Source: Rana temporaria (Eukaryota > Chordata > Amphibia > Anura > Ranidae). From it: a stretch of DNA of 64,000 bases. The translations under genes and the position numbers were made by a program. Positions 1 through 11,421 of the stretch are shown here, one piece after another. The stretch spans positions 81,180,907 to 81,244,906 of the forward strand of contig NC_053499.1 in NCBI RefSeq assembly GCF_905171775.1, read 5' to 3'. Below the pieces are notes generated by a model. That model was not told the DNA's origin and searched no databases. It worked only from the letters and a program-made list of their open reading frames with translations. Every line of letters starts with the position of its first letter. Position 1 is the first letter of the stretch.

Positions 1-2
1 GC

Positions 3-1935
3 AGGCATGGACAGGGACGTTACTTGTCTTTTACGGCCCATTGGGTGACTCTGCTGGCAGCTGGGAAGGACGCAGGGCAAGGTACAGTAGTTTTGGAGGT
101 TGTTCCGCCGCCACGCCTCCAAAACACTACTACTGCTTGTGACACACCTCTCTCCTCCACCCCCTCCTCTTCTTCTTCCTCTGTGGCCTCTTCCTGTGGT
201 GATGTTGGCTCGGAACCAGCCGTGCTCCGTAGGCGTACGACGGGCTACGCAGGAATGCAGGCCAAGAGATGCCATGCGGTGCTAGAGCTGGTGTGCTTGG
301 GAGACAGGAGCCACACTGGGGAAGAGGTTCTTTCAGCTCTGCAGGGGCAGGCTCAGAGGTGGTTGACGCCACGCCAGCTGAAGCCTGGAATGGTAGTCAG
401 CGATAATGGCACCAACCTCCTCTCTGCCCTGCGACGTGGAAAACTCACCCATGTGCCCTGTTTTGCACATGTTCTCAATTTGGTGGTGCAGCGGGTTCTT
501 GGGCAGGTACCCTGGCTTACAGGATGTCCTGAGGCAGGCCAGGAAAGTCTGTGTGCATTTCCGGAGGTCATATAATGCCACTGCTCGGCTGACAGACCTC
601 CAGAGGGAATACAACCTGCCCAAGAATCGCCTAATCTGTGACATGCCCACCAGATGGAACTCTACGTTGGCCATGCTGCAGCGGCTGCACACGCAGCAGA
701 GGGCCATCAATGAGTACCTGTGCCAATATGGCAGCAGAACTGGCTCAGGGAAGCTTGGTTTTTTTTCACCACGCCAGTGGGCCTTGATCAGGGATGCATG
801 CACTGTCCTGTCACCATTTGAGGAGGCCACGAGGATGGTGAGCAGTGACAGTGCATGCATCAGTGAGACTGTCCCGCTTATTCACATGTTGGAGCACACC
901 CTACGTGGAATAATGGACAGGGCCCTTGAGGCATAACAGAGGGAGGAAGAGGAGGACTTCCTTACCTCTCAAGGCCCCCTTTATCCAGACACTGTTCCTG
1001 CTTGCCCACCTGGAACACAGGAAGAGGAGGAGGAGGATGAGGATGAGGAGGAGGAGGAGGAGGAGGAGGAGGATTGTATCAGCAGCATGGAGGTGGAGCC
1101 TAGCACTCAGCATCAACAGCAGCAGTCTTCAAGGGATCATTTACAGTCCCAAGGAACACGTGGACTTTTACGTGGCTGGGATGAGGTGGCTGAGGATCCT
1201 GTCGTCCTCAGTGACCCAGAGGACTGTGCCCCGAATGCCTCTGCAAACCTACGCTGCATGGCCTCCCTGATCCTGCAAAGCCTGCGTAAGGATCCTCGTG
1301 TACGTGCTATCAAGGAGAGGGATCATTACTGGCTGGCAACTCTCCTTGATCCACGTTACAAGAGTAAGGTAACGGATCTTATGTTGCCATCGCAGAGGGA
1401 GCAGAAGATGAAACTTCTGCGGGAGGCCTTGCAGAAGGGTCTGTGCAATGCGTTCCCAGAACCGGGGGGATTACCAAAACCTGGCCCTGGACAACGTCTT
1501 GCTGAGGCTTCGGTGAGTCAGAGAAGGAGCGGTGGAAAAGGTGGCCGTCTGACCGATGCGTTCAGACAATTTTTTAGTCCGCAGCCCCAAGGTCTGACCG
1601 GTTCCAGCAACCATCGCCAGCGTCTGGTTTACATGGTCCGGGAATACCTAGCGGCAAGATCCGACTTGGACACCTTCCCCACGAAAAATCCTCTGGCTTA
1701 CTGGGTCTTGAGGATGGATCACTGGCCAGAGCTTACACAGTACGCAATTGAGCTACTGGCTTGCCCTGCATCCAGTGTTCTTTCAGAACGCACATTCAGT
1801 GCTGCTGGAGGCTTTGTGACCGATCACAGGGTACGCCTCTCCACCGACTCTGTTGATCGACTGACCTTCATCAAAATGAATCAGGCTTGGATCAACACCG
1901 GCTACCAAGCACCTGATGCTGATGTTACTGAATAA
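3..1935 (+). pseudogene. hAT transposase with BED-finger-type ancestry (pseudogene, 5' partial)
   Basis: A hAT transposase would act in the nucleus to cut and paste the element. Reading from base 3 gives RHGQGRYLSFTAHWV, which matches TSKHGQGHYISLTAHWVN in hAT-B. Then come the SDNGTN Asp motif, PCFAHVLNLVVQ with the Cys/His pair, TRWNST, an acidic Glu/Asp run (about 1021-1075), and the C-terminal dimerisation region with YWVLRMDHW and LACPASSVLSERTFSAAG (about 1700-1810). The frame changes near 495-505 inside the LNLVVQ region, and a TAA at 934-936 interrupts the second frame, which then continues open through the acidic run to 1935. With one frameshift and one stop it is a pseudogene. The N-terminal BED finger lies outside the window. 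Confidence 0.9.
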
Positions 1936-2084
1936 GAATTTTGTGTTGAAATATCAGATCCCTTTGAGACTGCTGATGCTGAGTGACTGTCCTGTTGTGC
2001 TGCTGATGGAATATCCTTCTCCTCCTCACTTTTCATGCTGTTAGCTAGTAAGAAATGTTGTTTTTCTGTGCTCCGCCACCAGTG

Positions 2085-2617
2085 CCTAAGGCCTAATTTT
2101 TCCGGCCCTTGTTTAACAGGGGCGCCTAATAACTATTTTTGATGCAATACTTTGCACGTGGCCTAAGGCCTAATTTTTGTGCCCCTGTGTAACAGGGGCG
2201 TCTAATAACAATTTTTGATGCAATACTTTGCATGTGGCCTAAGGCACAATTGTTCTGCCCCTGTGTAACAGGGGCGTCTAATAACAATTTTTGATGCAAT
2301 ACTTTGCACGTGGCTCCTTGTTGCGCTCCAATTACAGATATTGGGAGGGGTTGCAGTGTTATGTTGCGCCTACGGACACATTTTTATGCCCCTGTGTAAC
2401 AGGGGCGCCGAATAACAATTTTTGATGCAATACTCTGCACGTGGCTCCTTGTTGCGCTCCAATTGCAGATATTGGGAGGGGTTGCAGTGTTATGTTGCGC
2501 CTACGGACACATTTTTATGCCCCTGTGTAACAGGGGCACCTAATAACAATTTTTGATGCAATACTTTGCACGTGGCTCCTTGTTGCGCTCCAATTACAGA
2601 TATTGGGAGGGGTTGCA
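2085..2617 (+). repeat. Tandem array with a hairpin in every unit (5' block)
   Basis: Short units of about 75 bp (from 2090) grow into longer units of about 130 bp (from about 2310). They share TAATAACAATTTTTGATGCA, TACTTTGCACGTGG and a small perfect inverted repeat GCCCCTG-TGTAA-CAGGGGC. The hairpin occurs near 2104 (imperfect), 2181, 2259, 2390 and 2518. The array follows the hAT-A stop codon and belongs to its 3' non-coding part. It resumes at 4258 after the nested insertion. Confidence 0.85.
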
Positions 2618-2706
2618 GTGTTATGCAGTGGCGTCTCCAGCTTTCATATTTAGGGGGGGCACATGGGGGGACAGGGACAAAAGTAGTGGGGCCAACTATA
2701 AAATGC

Positions 2707-2709
<3 letters not shown>

Positions 2710-2768
<59 letters not shown>
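2710..2768. repeat. (TA)n microsatellite
   Basis: About 29 uninterrupted AT dinucleotides inside the nested hAT-type element. Confidence 0.97.
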
Positions 2769-2770
<2 letters not shown>

Positions 2771-3297
2771 TGGGGCCCTTTACTACGATCCCACTATGGG
2801 CCCTTTCACATGTTCTGCAGTGAGCTCCCTTCCTACTATACTGGGGCCCCCCAGGGTGGCAGAAAACAAGAGATATGTCACCAGCACACCAAGAAAATAT
2901 AAGGGTCCAAAGCAGTGGGAGAACTATCAGGGTTGCAAAGGTTGTCTTGCCACCGGGCCCTGGTGTTCTGCCACTCTAGGGTTCCCCAGCTGTCCTGTCC
3001 CTGCTATTTACAGAGCTGGTCTGGCGTCTGTCTCCTTGGCAGCGGCGGCAGTCTATTAGGATCTAGTGCTGGTGACATTATGGATGCATGCAGGGGAAGG
3101 CTGGCACTATTGGTTATAGAGAGCTGAGCCCCCAGCTGGTCACCTAGTAGCAGTAATGCTGTATAACCTTCTCTGTTGACATGCTGATCGGCATGTGATC
3201 CAGGTGATGCTCCCAGTCAGATCTAATAAACACAGTATTTAGTAGCATCAAGAGTACAACCACATAAATATAATCAACCGTATGATCAGCAGCCATG

Positions 3298-3369
3298 TGG
3301 GCTCTATGCCTGTAAAGTGTGGACTCTATGCCTGTAAAGTGTGGGCTCTATGCCTGTAAAGTGTGGGCT
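3298..3369. repeat. 22-bp tandem repeat, three copies
   Basis: GGCTCTATGCCTGTAAAGTGT is repeated three times with single-base changes, inside the 2626-4249 element. Confidence 0.9.
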
Positions 3370-4257
3370 TTGATCAATAAAATCTCTGATATTTATGACT
3401 AGGATTTGACTAAGAGCATCACCTGGATTGCATCCCGATCAGCATGTCAGAGAAGGGTCCACTGCTGCTAAGCAACCTGCAGGGAGCTCAACTGTCTACA
3501 ACCAATAGAGATGGGCTCGGGTGTGTTTGAAATCCCACATGTCCAATCCCGCCAGGAAGCCGACACTCCACAGTGCTAATCAATGTATGGGCTGCCTAAG
3601 AGCTAAGACCAGCCATAGACAGTTTAAATCTCAGCTGGTTCAGCAGAAACTGGCTGAGATTTGAATTATTAATGAGCAGATTCTCTTATGATTACTAGTG
3701 GTTGCTGTATAGCCACTGGTGATAATCACTGTTTGTCGGGAGAATATAATTGCTGGGCAGGAGGGATATTCCCCTGTCAGCACTGTCTGTTGATGGGGGA
3801 ATCATGCAAGTTTCTTTCCTGCAATCTGTGGATGCAGGAAAGAAATTTGCACCGTATATTATCTGCCTAACTGAAAGTGAAAGTAAATTGTGAATGTTTT
3901 GAAAGAACAGAAGAGGGGGAGGGAGACAGATCGGGGGGGACAGAAGGGATGGAGATAATGTAGTTCAGTGATTACAGTGTACTGCAGTCTGCAGTGCACA
4001 CACTTAAACACGGCCCAGGCTAGAATATCTGGTTGTGTGAGCGCTCGCATTATGCAGTGTCGGCGAGCACAGGGAGGGGGAGGAATTCCCCGCAGAGCTT
4101 ACTGGGGACGCTCTCCCTCTCGGGGAGCAAAATACAAAAATTGCACAAAAAAAAAAAAAAAATTTTTTTTTTGGGGGGGCACATGGTGGGGCACAGCATG
4201 ATATTGGGGGGGTCAGGGCCCCCTCTGGCCCCCCCCAGGGACGCCTCTGGTGTTATG

Positions 4258-4480
4258 TTGCGCCTACGGACACATTTTTATGCCCCTGTGTAACAGGGGC
4301 GCCTAATAACAATTTTTGATGCAATACTTTGCACGTGGCTCCTTGTTGCGCTCCAATTGCAGATATTGGGAGGGGTTGCAGTGTTGTTGCGCCTACGGAC
4401 ACATTTTTATGCCCCGGTGTAACAGGGGCGCCTAATAACAATTTTTGATGCAATACTTTGCATGTGGCTCTTTGTTGCGC
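4258..4480 (+). repeat. Tandem array with hairpin units (3' block)
   Basis: This continues the array at 2085-2617 after the nested element. Two more hairpin units lie near 4282 and 4410 (the second is GCCCCGG-TGTAA-CAGGGGC). The sequence then degenerates toward the hAT-A terminal region. Confidence 0.85.
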
Positions 4481-4993
4481 TACAATTACAGTATGTTTGA
4501 GGGGTGCCCTTTTTTCTACAATTTTGCTTTCCCAAAAAGATAATGCCACCCCCCCACCACCCCTAAAATAATCGAGATTTTGTTCCCACACAGCACGTGC
4601 GCAAGCAGTATTAAATTACTTTGTTCTTATAATAATTTAATGTTGTGCAGGGACATTTCTAAACACGTGCCACTACTAGAGACACAGAGCAGGTGTGATA
4701 TTTGAAGGAATTTTTCATTTTTTTTTCACTTTAAACATCATTAAAATCGCTGCTCCGGAAAAGCCGTTTTTAAAATATTTTTTTCGATTGATACATGTTC
4801 CCTGGGGCAAGACCCGGGTTCTGAAAGACGTTTACCAACATTAAATTGAATATTGGTCTTTAAAATGATCGTTTTTGAATTCGAACGTTCGAGTCCCATA
4901 GACTTCAATGGGGTTCTAAATGTTCGCGCGAACCCGCGGTCTGTTCGAACGTTCTGATGCGAACCGAACCCGGGTATGTTCGGCTCATCCCTA
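4481..4993. other. hAT-A 3' terminal region, non-coding
   Basis: No gene seen. An A/T-rich stretch leads into a GTTCGAACG/CGAACCCG-rich subterminal block (about 4870-4993) containing CATTGAAGTC-like words on the minus strand. The same words occur in the subterminal blocks of hAT-B and its relatives. It ends in the CTCATCCCTA terminus. Confidence 0.7.
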
Positions 4994-5340
4994 TTATCAA
5001 CTGTGCCAACACAATATAGATGAGATGTGGCACTGGCAGGCAGGTGGGCACAGTTTACCCTGTGAGGCAAAGACACCCTGGCAGACAAAAGACTACTATT
5101 TACTATTGCAGTGAATTTTGTTTTTATATCTTATCAACTGTGCCAACACAATATAGATGGGATGTGGCACTGGCAGGCAGGTGGGCACAGTTTACCCTGT
5201 GAGGCAAAGACACCCTGGCAGAAGAAAAAGACTACTATTTACTATTGCAGTGAATTTTGTTTTTATATCTTATCAACTGTGCCAACACAATATAGATGAG
5301 ATGTGGCACTGGCAGGCAGTTGGGCACAGTTTACACTGTG
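4994..5340. repeat. Tandem repeat of about 138 bp, 2.5 copies
   Basis: Units start with TTATCAACTGTGCCAACAC at 4994, 5131 and 5270 (spacing 137 and 139). Copies are nearly identical, apart from a small A-run difference. Confidence 0.95.
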
Positions 5341-5343
5341 AGC

Positions 5344-5577
5344 CTGGGCCCCTTACATTACACAGCACCCCACAGCTCTGGGCCCCTCTACATAGCACCC
5401 AGCACCACTGGACCCCTTTATATTACACAGAAGCTTGCACCACTGGTCCCCTTTATATTACACAGCAGCTTTTACCACTGGGCCCCTTACATTACACAGC
5501 ACCCCACAGCTCTAGGCCCCTTTACATAGCACCCTGCACCACTGGACCCCTTTATATTACACAGCACCCTGCACCTC
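5344..5577. repeat. GGGCCCC/TTACACAGCA minisatellite with 134-bp higher-order period
   Basis: Short subunits of the type CACTGGACCCCTTTATATTA followed by CACAGCA repeat about seven times. The block starting GGGCCCCTTACATTACACAG at 5346 recurs at 5480. Confidence 0.85.
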
Positions 5578-5599
5578 TAATCTAACTAAACTATACAGT

Positions 5600-6139
5600 G
5601 TATAAATATATGTACAACTCCTGGTGATGTATATATATATCCTCTACACATGTGATGTATATATATATATCCTCTACACACTGTAACATTAACTGACTAG
5701 CCTGCCTGCTCTATCGAACTCCAAAAAATTACACTCTCTCTCTCTGTCTCTCTCTGTAAACCATGCAGCACAGATTACAGAGAAAAAAAAAGCAGACTGA
5801 TTGATTAGCCCTAACAAGGGCTGTTTGGGGTGCTGTTCTAACAGCAGAGATCAGATGAGTCTTTCAGGACTGGAGTCCACTGGCCTAGCTAGCGCTTTCC
5901 TTATAAAATCAGCAGCAGCAACTCTGTCCCTCCTCTCACTAAGCATGTAGGTTCAGAATGAATCTAAAATGGATGCTGCCCTAGAGGTGGGAGGGTCAGG
6001 GAGGGAGGGTATGCTGCTGATTGGCTGGAATGTGTCTGCTGACTGTGAGGTAGAGGGTCAAATTTTGCTCAATGTTAATTAATAGGAGGCGAACGCAAAA
6101 AAGCAAAAATCGCCATGAACTATTCGCCGGCGAACCGTT
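5600..6139. other. Non-coding interior of hAT-X
   Basis: No gene seen. It holds short TATATATATCCTCTACACA repeats (5615-5690), a (CT)n-like patch near 5735, and a purine-rich GGGAGGG patch near 5990. Confidence 0.6.
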
Positions 6140-6152
6140 GTGTACGTCTCTA

Positions 6153-6340
6153 ATTATGATGAGGAATTGAGTGTTATTAACCTAACTCCCTATCCTTTAT
6201 CTAATGATGAGCTATCAGTCCTTAAACTAGGCCTTAGTTATTGTCCCAACACCAACATAGACAAACATGAGGTCATTAAAGACCTTTATCTCTTTGCGAG
6301 AAAATTGACTTATAAAGACATATTTGATCCTGGTAGAAAG
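6153..6340 (+). pseudogene. PLE-A N-terminal coding fragment
   Basis: The reading frame contains ELSVINLTPYPLSNDELSVL, LGLSYCPN and LYLFARKLTYKDIF. This pattern (INL, then L..GLS..P, then LFARKL) is the region just before the RT core in Penelope proteins, and it is parallel to FNLSTKTLTNAEQSVLDKGL in PLE-B. The fragment stops in DPGRK, where PLE-B inserted. It resumes at 16771 with TLRAEKDLSEQ, after the duplicated GATCCTGGTAGAAAG. Confidence 0.85.
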
Positions 6341-8106
6341 GAAACAAAAAAGTGTAGCGCTCTGATACAAAAAAGGTATGACAGTAAAATCAAAAACCAC
6401 GCATGATCAATATGCAACAATGAGAAATGCACATATGTATGGAGGTACAAATGTTGTAAGCAAATGACTAAATGTCCAAAATGAACCAAGTGATGGATGA
6501 ATACAAAGTTCAAAATTGAAGGGTGAGATGAAATCTTCAAAAAATATATGAATATAAATGAATTTCAAAAATAAGGAATATCCCGTCACCAATGTGGATG
6601 CAGGCTTACCGGAACTTGTGGACTCTGCGAAATGTATATTTCCAGAGTCAATCAGGATTGGTATAGACTGGAAACCACTGTGTGGAGCTGCTTCAGGAAG
6701 GGGTCCACAAATGATCCAAATATCATGACCTGGGGGGAACTGGAAGGTCTCTCGCTCAGGGAATGCAGGAGATGGTCATCCGTTAGTGAAGGTTACATGT
6801 GAACGTGGAAAAGAAAAGAGGGGACGCCATAGTGTAGTACCGTCAAAATCAGTTTAGGTTTAATTAAAGATTGCACTTACATGTCAGTTGAGAAAAAAGC
6901 GCACTTCAATAAAATGATGGCAACATTGGAGTCATCCCTGACGCGTTTCGTGTGAGTACACGTTGTCAAAAGGGTATCCCTCCCATGTGGCCAGCAGACA
7001 AATTTATAATGAGCCCCCAAACACATACAACTCACCATCTGGGAGGAGTCACTCAGAACAGCAACACTTCCGGGTAGGAATCAGATCTGAACAGAATGTT
7101 AATGTGAAATAGCACTCTGAACATGTAATGAGCACATGGGTGGCGAAAAAAAGCAACAAAAAAGAAGAAAAATGGAAAATCAGAACGTCTGTAATGCACA
7201 AGTGCTTGAAACAAGCACTTCCTGGATGTGGCAAGATGGCGGCGGGGCGTGCGCTCCAAGCCTCATCTTGACACAGTGTTCTGATAGGGTGTATAGAAAA
7301 GAGGAGGCGCTCCGAACGGGCGCTTCCTAGTTACAGCAAAATGGCGCCAGAGCGTGCGCTCCAAGCCTCGTTCTGAGTACATGTGCTGAGCAGGAAGTAC
7401 CGCAGCACATAACGGCAAGCCGATACAGACTAGAAACGTCAGGATGGGGGGCGGATCAAAATGCAAATCTATGTAGTTCACCCCTCACTGTGGTTAACGC
7501 TGTGCGTGTCAAGTGGACCGGAAGTAATGACTCATGATTGGTCCACGTGATGCTCCGCAGTAAAAAAGATCAAAAAAAAAAAAGGGGAAAATGTAAATGC
7601 ACTGGCTAACAGAGAGGCCGGCTGATTTTTGGATGACTGAAACACCACACAATATTTGGAAGTATAACTTCCAAATGCATCGGAAAGCCAAAATGCATTA
7701 ATAGACAAAAAATCATTAATGGAATAACCTAAAAAAAGGGAAAAGTTCCAAGTAAGAGTCTAAAAACATAAGTAAAAAATCGTGTAAATGACATACTTAT
7801 AAAAAATGACCTTTAATATTAAAAAAAGACAGTGACGGAAATCAACTGTAATAAATAGTGCAGAATTGTGGAATCTAATAATGAAAAAATTCCGCAAACT
7901 GCAACAGATAAAAATTGTGTAAAAATATATAAAAATCGAAATATATCTGTAAAGCAATGCTGAGTGAGTCATCCAGATGATAAGTTGGAAGTACGGACAA
8001 AACATGCGTTAACAAGTAAAATAGTCAATATATCAATTTTATATTTAACAATAAATGTAAAAATTGTTAAAAAGATGTCAAATGAATGAGCATATGTATT
8101 GAATGA

Positions 8107-8137
<31 letters not shown>
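6341..8137 (-). repeat. Inverted copy of the PLE-B terminal repeat (left arm)
   Basis: It is the reverse complement of 9467-11263; paired positions sum to about 17604. It lacks the outermost 91 bases of the terminal repeat (11264-11354). Its inner end is the poly(A) tract at 8107-8137, the complement of the poly(T) at 9465-9496, and it joins directly to truncated ORF2 sequence. Confidence 0.95.
6936..6974 (-). ncRNA. Hammerhead-ribozyme-like motif in the inverted PLE-B arm
   Basis: Exact reverse complement of 10630-10668. See that entry for the motif. Confidence 0.4.
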
Positions 8138-8139
<2 letters not shown>

Positions 8140-9410
8140 AGTGTTACTATCTCCAACAACGAGGAGTAGCCATGGGGGCCAAGTTCGCACCCAGTTTAGC
8201 GAACTTGTTCATGGCCAAGTGGGAGGAGGATGTCGTCTTTGCACAGGACCATCCGTCCTTGGTCCTTTGGGCCAGATACATAGACGACATCCTCCTCCTA
8301 TGGAATGGCAGCCCAGAATCGTTAGAGTCTTTCTTCAAGACTCTTAACCAGAATGATAGAGGCATCTCATTATCTTTTGAATACAGTTTCACCAAAATCA
8401 ATTTTTTGGATCTTGAGATTGGACTTGTCGATCGCAAGTTCAGTTTCCAGACTTATTTCAAACCAACTGATAGGAATGGTTTCATTCCCATTGGCAGTTG
8501 CCATCATAACTCATGGCTTCAGTCGGTTCCTCGTAGTCAGTTTTTGAGACTGCGTAGGAATTGCACTGATACAGAGTCCTATTTACGCCAGGCCACGATG
8601 CTTAAACAGAGGTTTGTTGATAAAGGCTACTTAAGTGATGTACTCGATCTGGAGTTACAGAGAGTTCTCTCATTGGACAGATCATCTCTCGTTGTGGCCA
8701 AACCAAAACGGGTGCAGGATGATAGTTTTAAATATGCCATGATTACATCTTATTCCACTCAACATAGACAGGTGAAGAACATCATAGACAAACATTGGGA
8801 CATTCTTAGGAATGACAGTGTCCTTAGATCTGTACTCCCAGAACGTGCCAAATTAGTCTTTAGGGGTGTACCCTCGTTACAGAGTCGGATTGCGCCCAAC
8901 ATCATCAATCCCCCATCAAAGATTTCCTTCTTTCATGATCTTATTGGTTTTTTTCCATGTAGGAAATGTAAGGTGTGCCTACACAATTCATTAAAGGGAC
9001 GTAAAATTACACACTTTACATCCACTGTGACCAACAAACAGTATGAGATTAAGCATTTTTGCACCTGTGAAACAAATTACATTGTTTATCTCATTACTTG
9101 TATATGCGGTAAGCAATATGTCGGCCGCACGATCCGTACCTATTCGATACGTGTGGGTGAACATATCGCTTTAATTATAAGTGGCGATACGAACCACACG
9201 GTTCCTCGCCACTTCAGACATTGTCATGATAGAAACCCTTCCGGTACACAATTTACAATTATTGACCGGTACATACCTCCCTGGAGAGGAGGGGCTAAGA
9301 CAAGAGGGGTTTCTCAATTAGAAACATATTGGATATATGAACTCCAATCTTATCATCCCTTCGGCTTGAACGTCGAATGGGATATCAATTCATTTATTGA
9401 TAAGGCATGA
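8138..9410 (+). pseudogene. 5'-truncated Penelope ORF2 (RT C-terminal half plus GIY-YIG)
   Basis: From NQCYYLQQRGVAMGAKF onward the frame equals the C-terminal 423 residues of the full ORF2 at 12705-14813. It includes RYIDD, FLDLEI, PCRKCKVC and the GIY-YIG-type nuclease ending in FIDKA. The upstream ATG and Lys run come from the A-tract and a few bases of the inverted arm, so they are not a native start. Parts of the RT palm upstream of motif B are missing. This is a structural by-product of the partial tandem copy, not a functional gene. Confidence 0.92.
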
Positions 9411-9456
9411 ACTGTCATGTTTCAATTTCGTAGGAACTTTGTGTACACAACCCCCC

Positions 9457-9497
<41 letters not shown>

Positions 9498-11354
9498 TCA
9501 TTCAATACATATGCTCATTCATTTGACATCTTTTTAACAATTTTTACATTTATTGTTAAATATAAAATTGATATATTGACTATTTTACTTGTTAACGCAT
9601 GTTTTGTCCGTACTTCCAACTTATCATCTGGATGACTCACTCAGCATTGCTTTACAGATATATTTCGATTTTTATATATTTTTACACAATTTTTATCTGT
9701 TGCAGTTTGCGGAATTTTTTCATTATTAGATTCCACAATTCTGCACTATTTATTACAGTTGATTTCCGTCACTGTCTTTTTTTAATATTAAAGGTCATTT
9801 TTTATAAGTATGTCATTTACACGATTTTTTACTTATGTTTTTAGACTCTTACTTGGAACTTTTCCCTTTTTTTAGGTTATTCCATTAATGATTTTTTGTC
9901 TATTAATGCATTTTGGCTTTCCGATGCATTTGGAAGTTATACTTCCAAATATTGTGTGGTGTTTCAGTCATCCAAAAATCAGCCGGCCTCTCTGTTAGCC
10001 AGTGCATTTACATTTTCCCCTTTTTTTTTTTTGATCTTTTTTACTGCGGAGCATCACGTGGACCAATCATGAGTCATTACTTCCGGTCCACTTGACACGC
10101 ACAGCGTTAACCACAGTGAGGGGTGAACTACATAGATTTGCATTTTGATCCGCCCCCCATCCTGACGTTTCTAGTCTGTATCGGCTTGCCGTTATGTGCT
10201 GCGGTACTTCCTGCTCAGCACATGTACTCAGAACGAGGCTTGGAGCGCACGCTCTGGCGCCATTTTGCTGTAACTAGGAAGCGCCCGTTCGGAGCGCCTC
10301 CTCTTTTCTATACACCCTATCAGAACACTGTGTCAAGATGAGGCTTGGAGCGCACGCCCCGCCGCCATCTTGCCACATCCAGGAAGTGCTTGTTTCAAGC
10401 ACTTGTGCATTACAGACGTTCTGATTTTCCATTTTTCTTCTTTTTTGTTGCTTTTTTTCGCCACCCATGTGCTCATTACATGTTCAGAGTGCTATTTCAC
10501 ATTAACATTCTGTTCAGATCTGATTCCTACCCGGAAGTGTTGCTGTTCTGAGTGACTCCTCCCAGATGGTGAGTTGTATGTGTTTGGGGGCTCATTATAA
10601 ATTTGTCTGCTGGCCACATGGGAGGGATACCCTTTTGACAACGTGTACTCACACGAAACGCGTCAGGGATGACTCCAATGTTGCCATCATTTTATTGAAG
10701 TGCGCTTTTTTCTCAACTGACATGTAAGTGCAATCTTTAATTAAACCTAAACTGATTTTGACGGTACTACACTATGGCGTCCCCTCTTTTCTTTTCCACG
10801 TTCACATGTAACCTTCACTAACGGATGACCATCTCCTGCATTCCCTGAGCGAGAGACCTTCCAGTTCCCCCCAGGTCATGATATTTGGATCATTTGTGGA
10901 CCCCTTCCTGAAGCAGCTCCACACAGTGGTTTCCAGTCTATACCAATCCTGATTGACTCTGGAAATATACATTTCGCAGAGTCCACAAGTTCCGGTAAGC
11001 CTGCATCCACATTGGTGACGGGATATTCCTTATTTTTGAAATTCATTTATATTCATATATTTTTTGAAGATTTCATCTCACCCTTCAATTTTGAACTTTG
11101 TATTCATCCATCACTTGGTTCATTTTGGACATTTAGTCATTTGCTTACAACATTTGTACCTCCATACATATGTGCATTTCTCATTGTTGCATATTGATCA
11201 TGCGTGGTTTTTGATTTTACTGTCATACCTTTTTTGTATCAGAGCGCTACACTTTTTTGTTTCCATTCTGTTTTTTGCTTCTTGTTTTTCAGTAGCTGTG
11301 TTTAGCAGCTTGATACATGCACATTTAGCAGCGCAATAATTTACACTATACCAT
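9411..11354 (+). repeat. PLE-B terminal direct repeat (pseudo-LTR), copy 1
   Basis: It follows the ORF2 stop, starts with a C-run and T-run (9450-9496), and ends in TTTACACTATACCA. It matches 14814-16755 with one length difference in a T-run near 10021. It contains a hammerhead-like motif (10630-10668) and GC-rich segments with repeated GCTTGGAGCGCACGC (10233, 10342). It lacks the TG...CA ends of LTR retrotransposons. Confidence 0.93.
10630..10668 (+). ncRNA. Hammerhead-ribozyme-like motif, PLE-B terminal repeat copy 1
   Basis: In order: CCC (helix I), a CUGANGA-like segment that is degenerate here (UUGACAA), a perfect helix II hairpin CGTGT-ACTC-ACACG, the GAAA core, CGCG as a minimal helix III, a GUC cleavage-site triplet, then AGGG to pair with CCC. 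Hammerhead ribozymes with such short helix III are established in Penelope terminal repeats. The G to A change in the CUGANGA core argues against full activity. Confidence 0.45.
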
Positions 11355-11421
11355 TTGCTTTTTTTGAAAAATTTCTTATTGTTGCAGCAGCTTATCAGTC
11401 CAACCAGGTGTCTTTCTGGAT

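Larger units (their letters stand above)
2626..4249. mobile_element. Non-autonomous hAT-type element, 1624 bp, perfect 8-bp TSD
   Basis: It is flanked by GTGTTATG at 2618-2625 and 4250-4257. Removing the insert restores the array text GTGTTATGTTGCGCC found in the neighbouring units. The ends are imperfect inverted repeats, CAGTGGCGTCTCCAG on the left and CAGAGGCGTCCCTGG as the complement of the right, which is typical of hAT. I see no transposase inside. It holds a (TA)n tract, a 22-bp triplicate and an A-run next to a T-run at 4143-4171. Confidence 0.9.
1..4993 (+). mobile_element. hAT-A, hAT-superfamily DNA transposon, left end outside window
   Basis: The element contains a broken hAT transposase, a tandem array, and a terminal region whose right end reads CGGCTCATCCCTA at 4981-4993. 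That is the kind of TAGGGATGAGCCG inverted end seen in hAT elements. The last 150 bases are rich in GAACCCG/GTTCG words, like the ends of hAT-B and its relatives at 24867 and 40768. The right flank begins TTATCAAC, the expected 8-bp TSD, but the left flank is not in the window, so the TSD cannot be checked. A 1.6 kb hAT-type element is nested at 2626-4249. Confidence 0.8.
4994..6152. mobile_element. Right-hand remnant of a hAT-like element (hAT-X)
   Basis: hAT-A appears inserted into this element, because the tandem units at 4994 onward start exactly where hAT-A ends. The terminus GTGTACGTCTCTA at 6140-6152 is preceded by TTCGCCGGCGAACCGTTG. Its complement, TAGAGACG followed by CGGTTCGCCGGCGAA, looks like a hAT end. 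The sequence after 6152 is Penelope coding DNA, so the boundary is sharp. The left end must lie beyond the window. No coding part is visible. Confidence 0.6.

Noticed and set aside
8103..8137. Native start of a Penelope protein at the Lys run
   Set aside because: The ATG and lysines come from the inverted arm and its poly(A) junction; conserved RT sequence starts only after it and is truncated.
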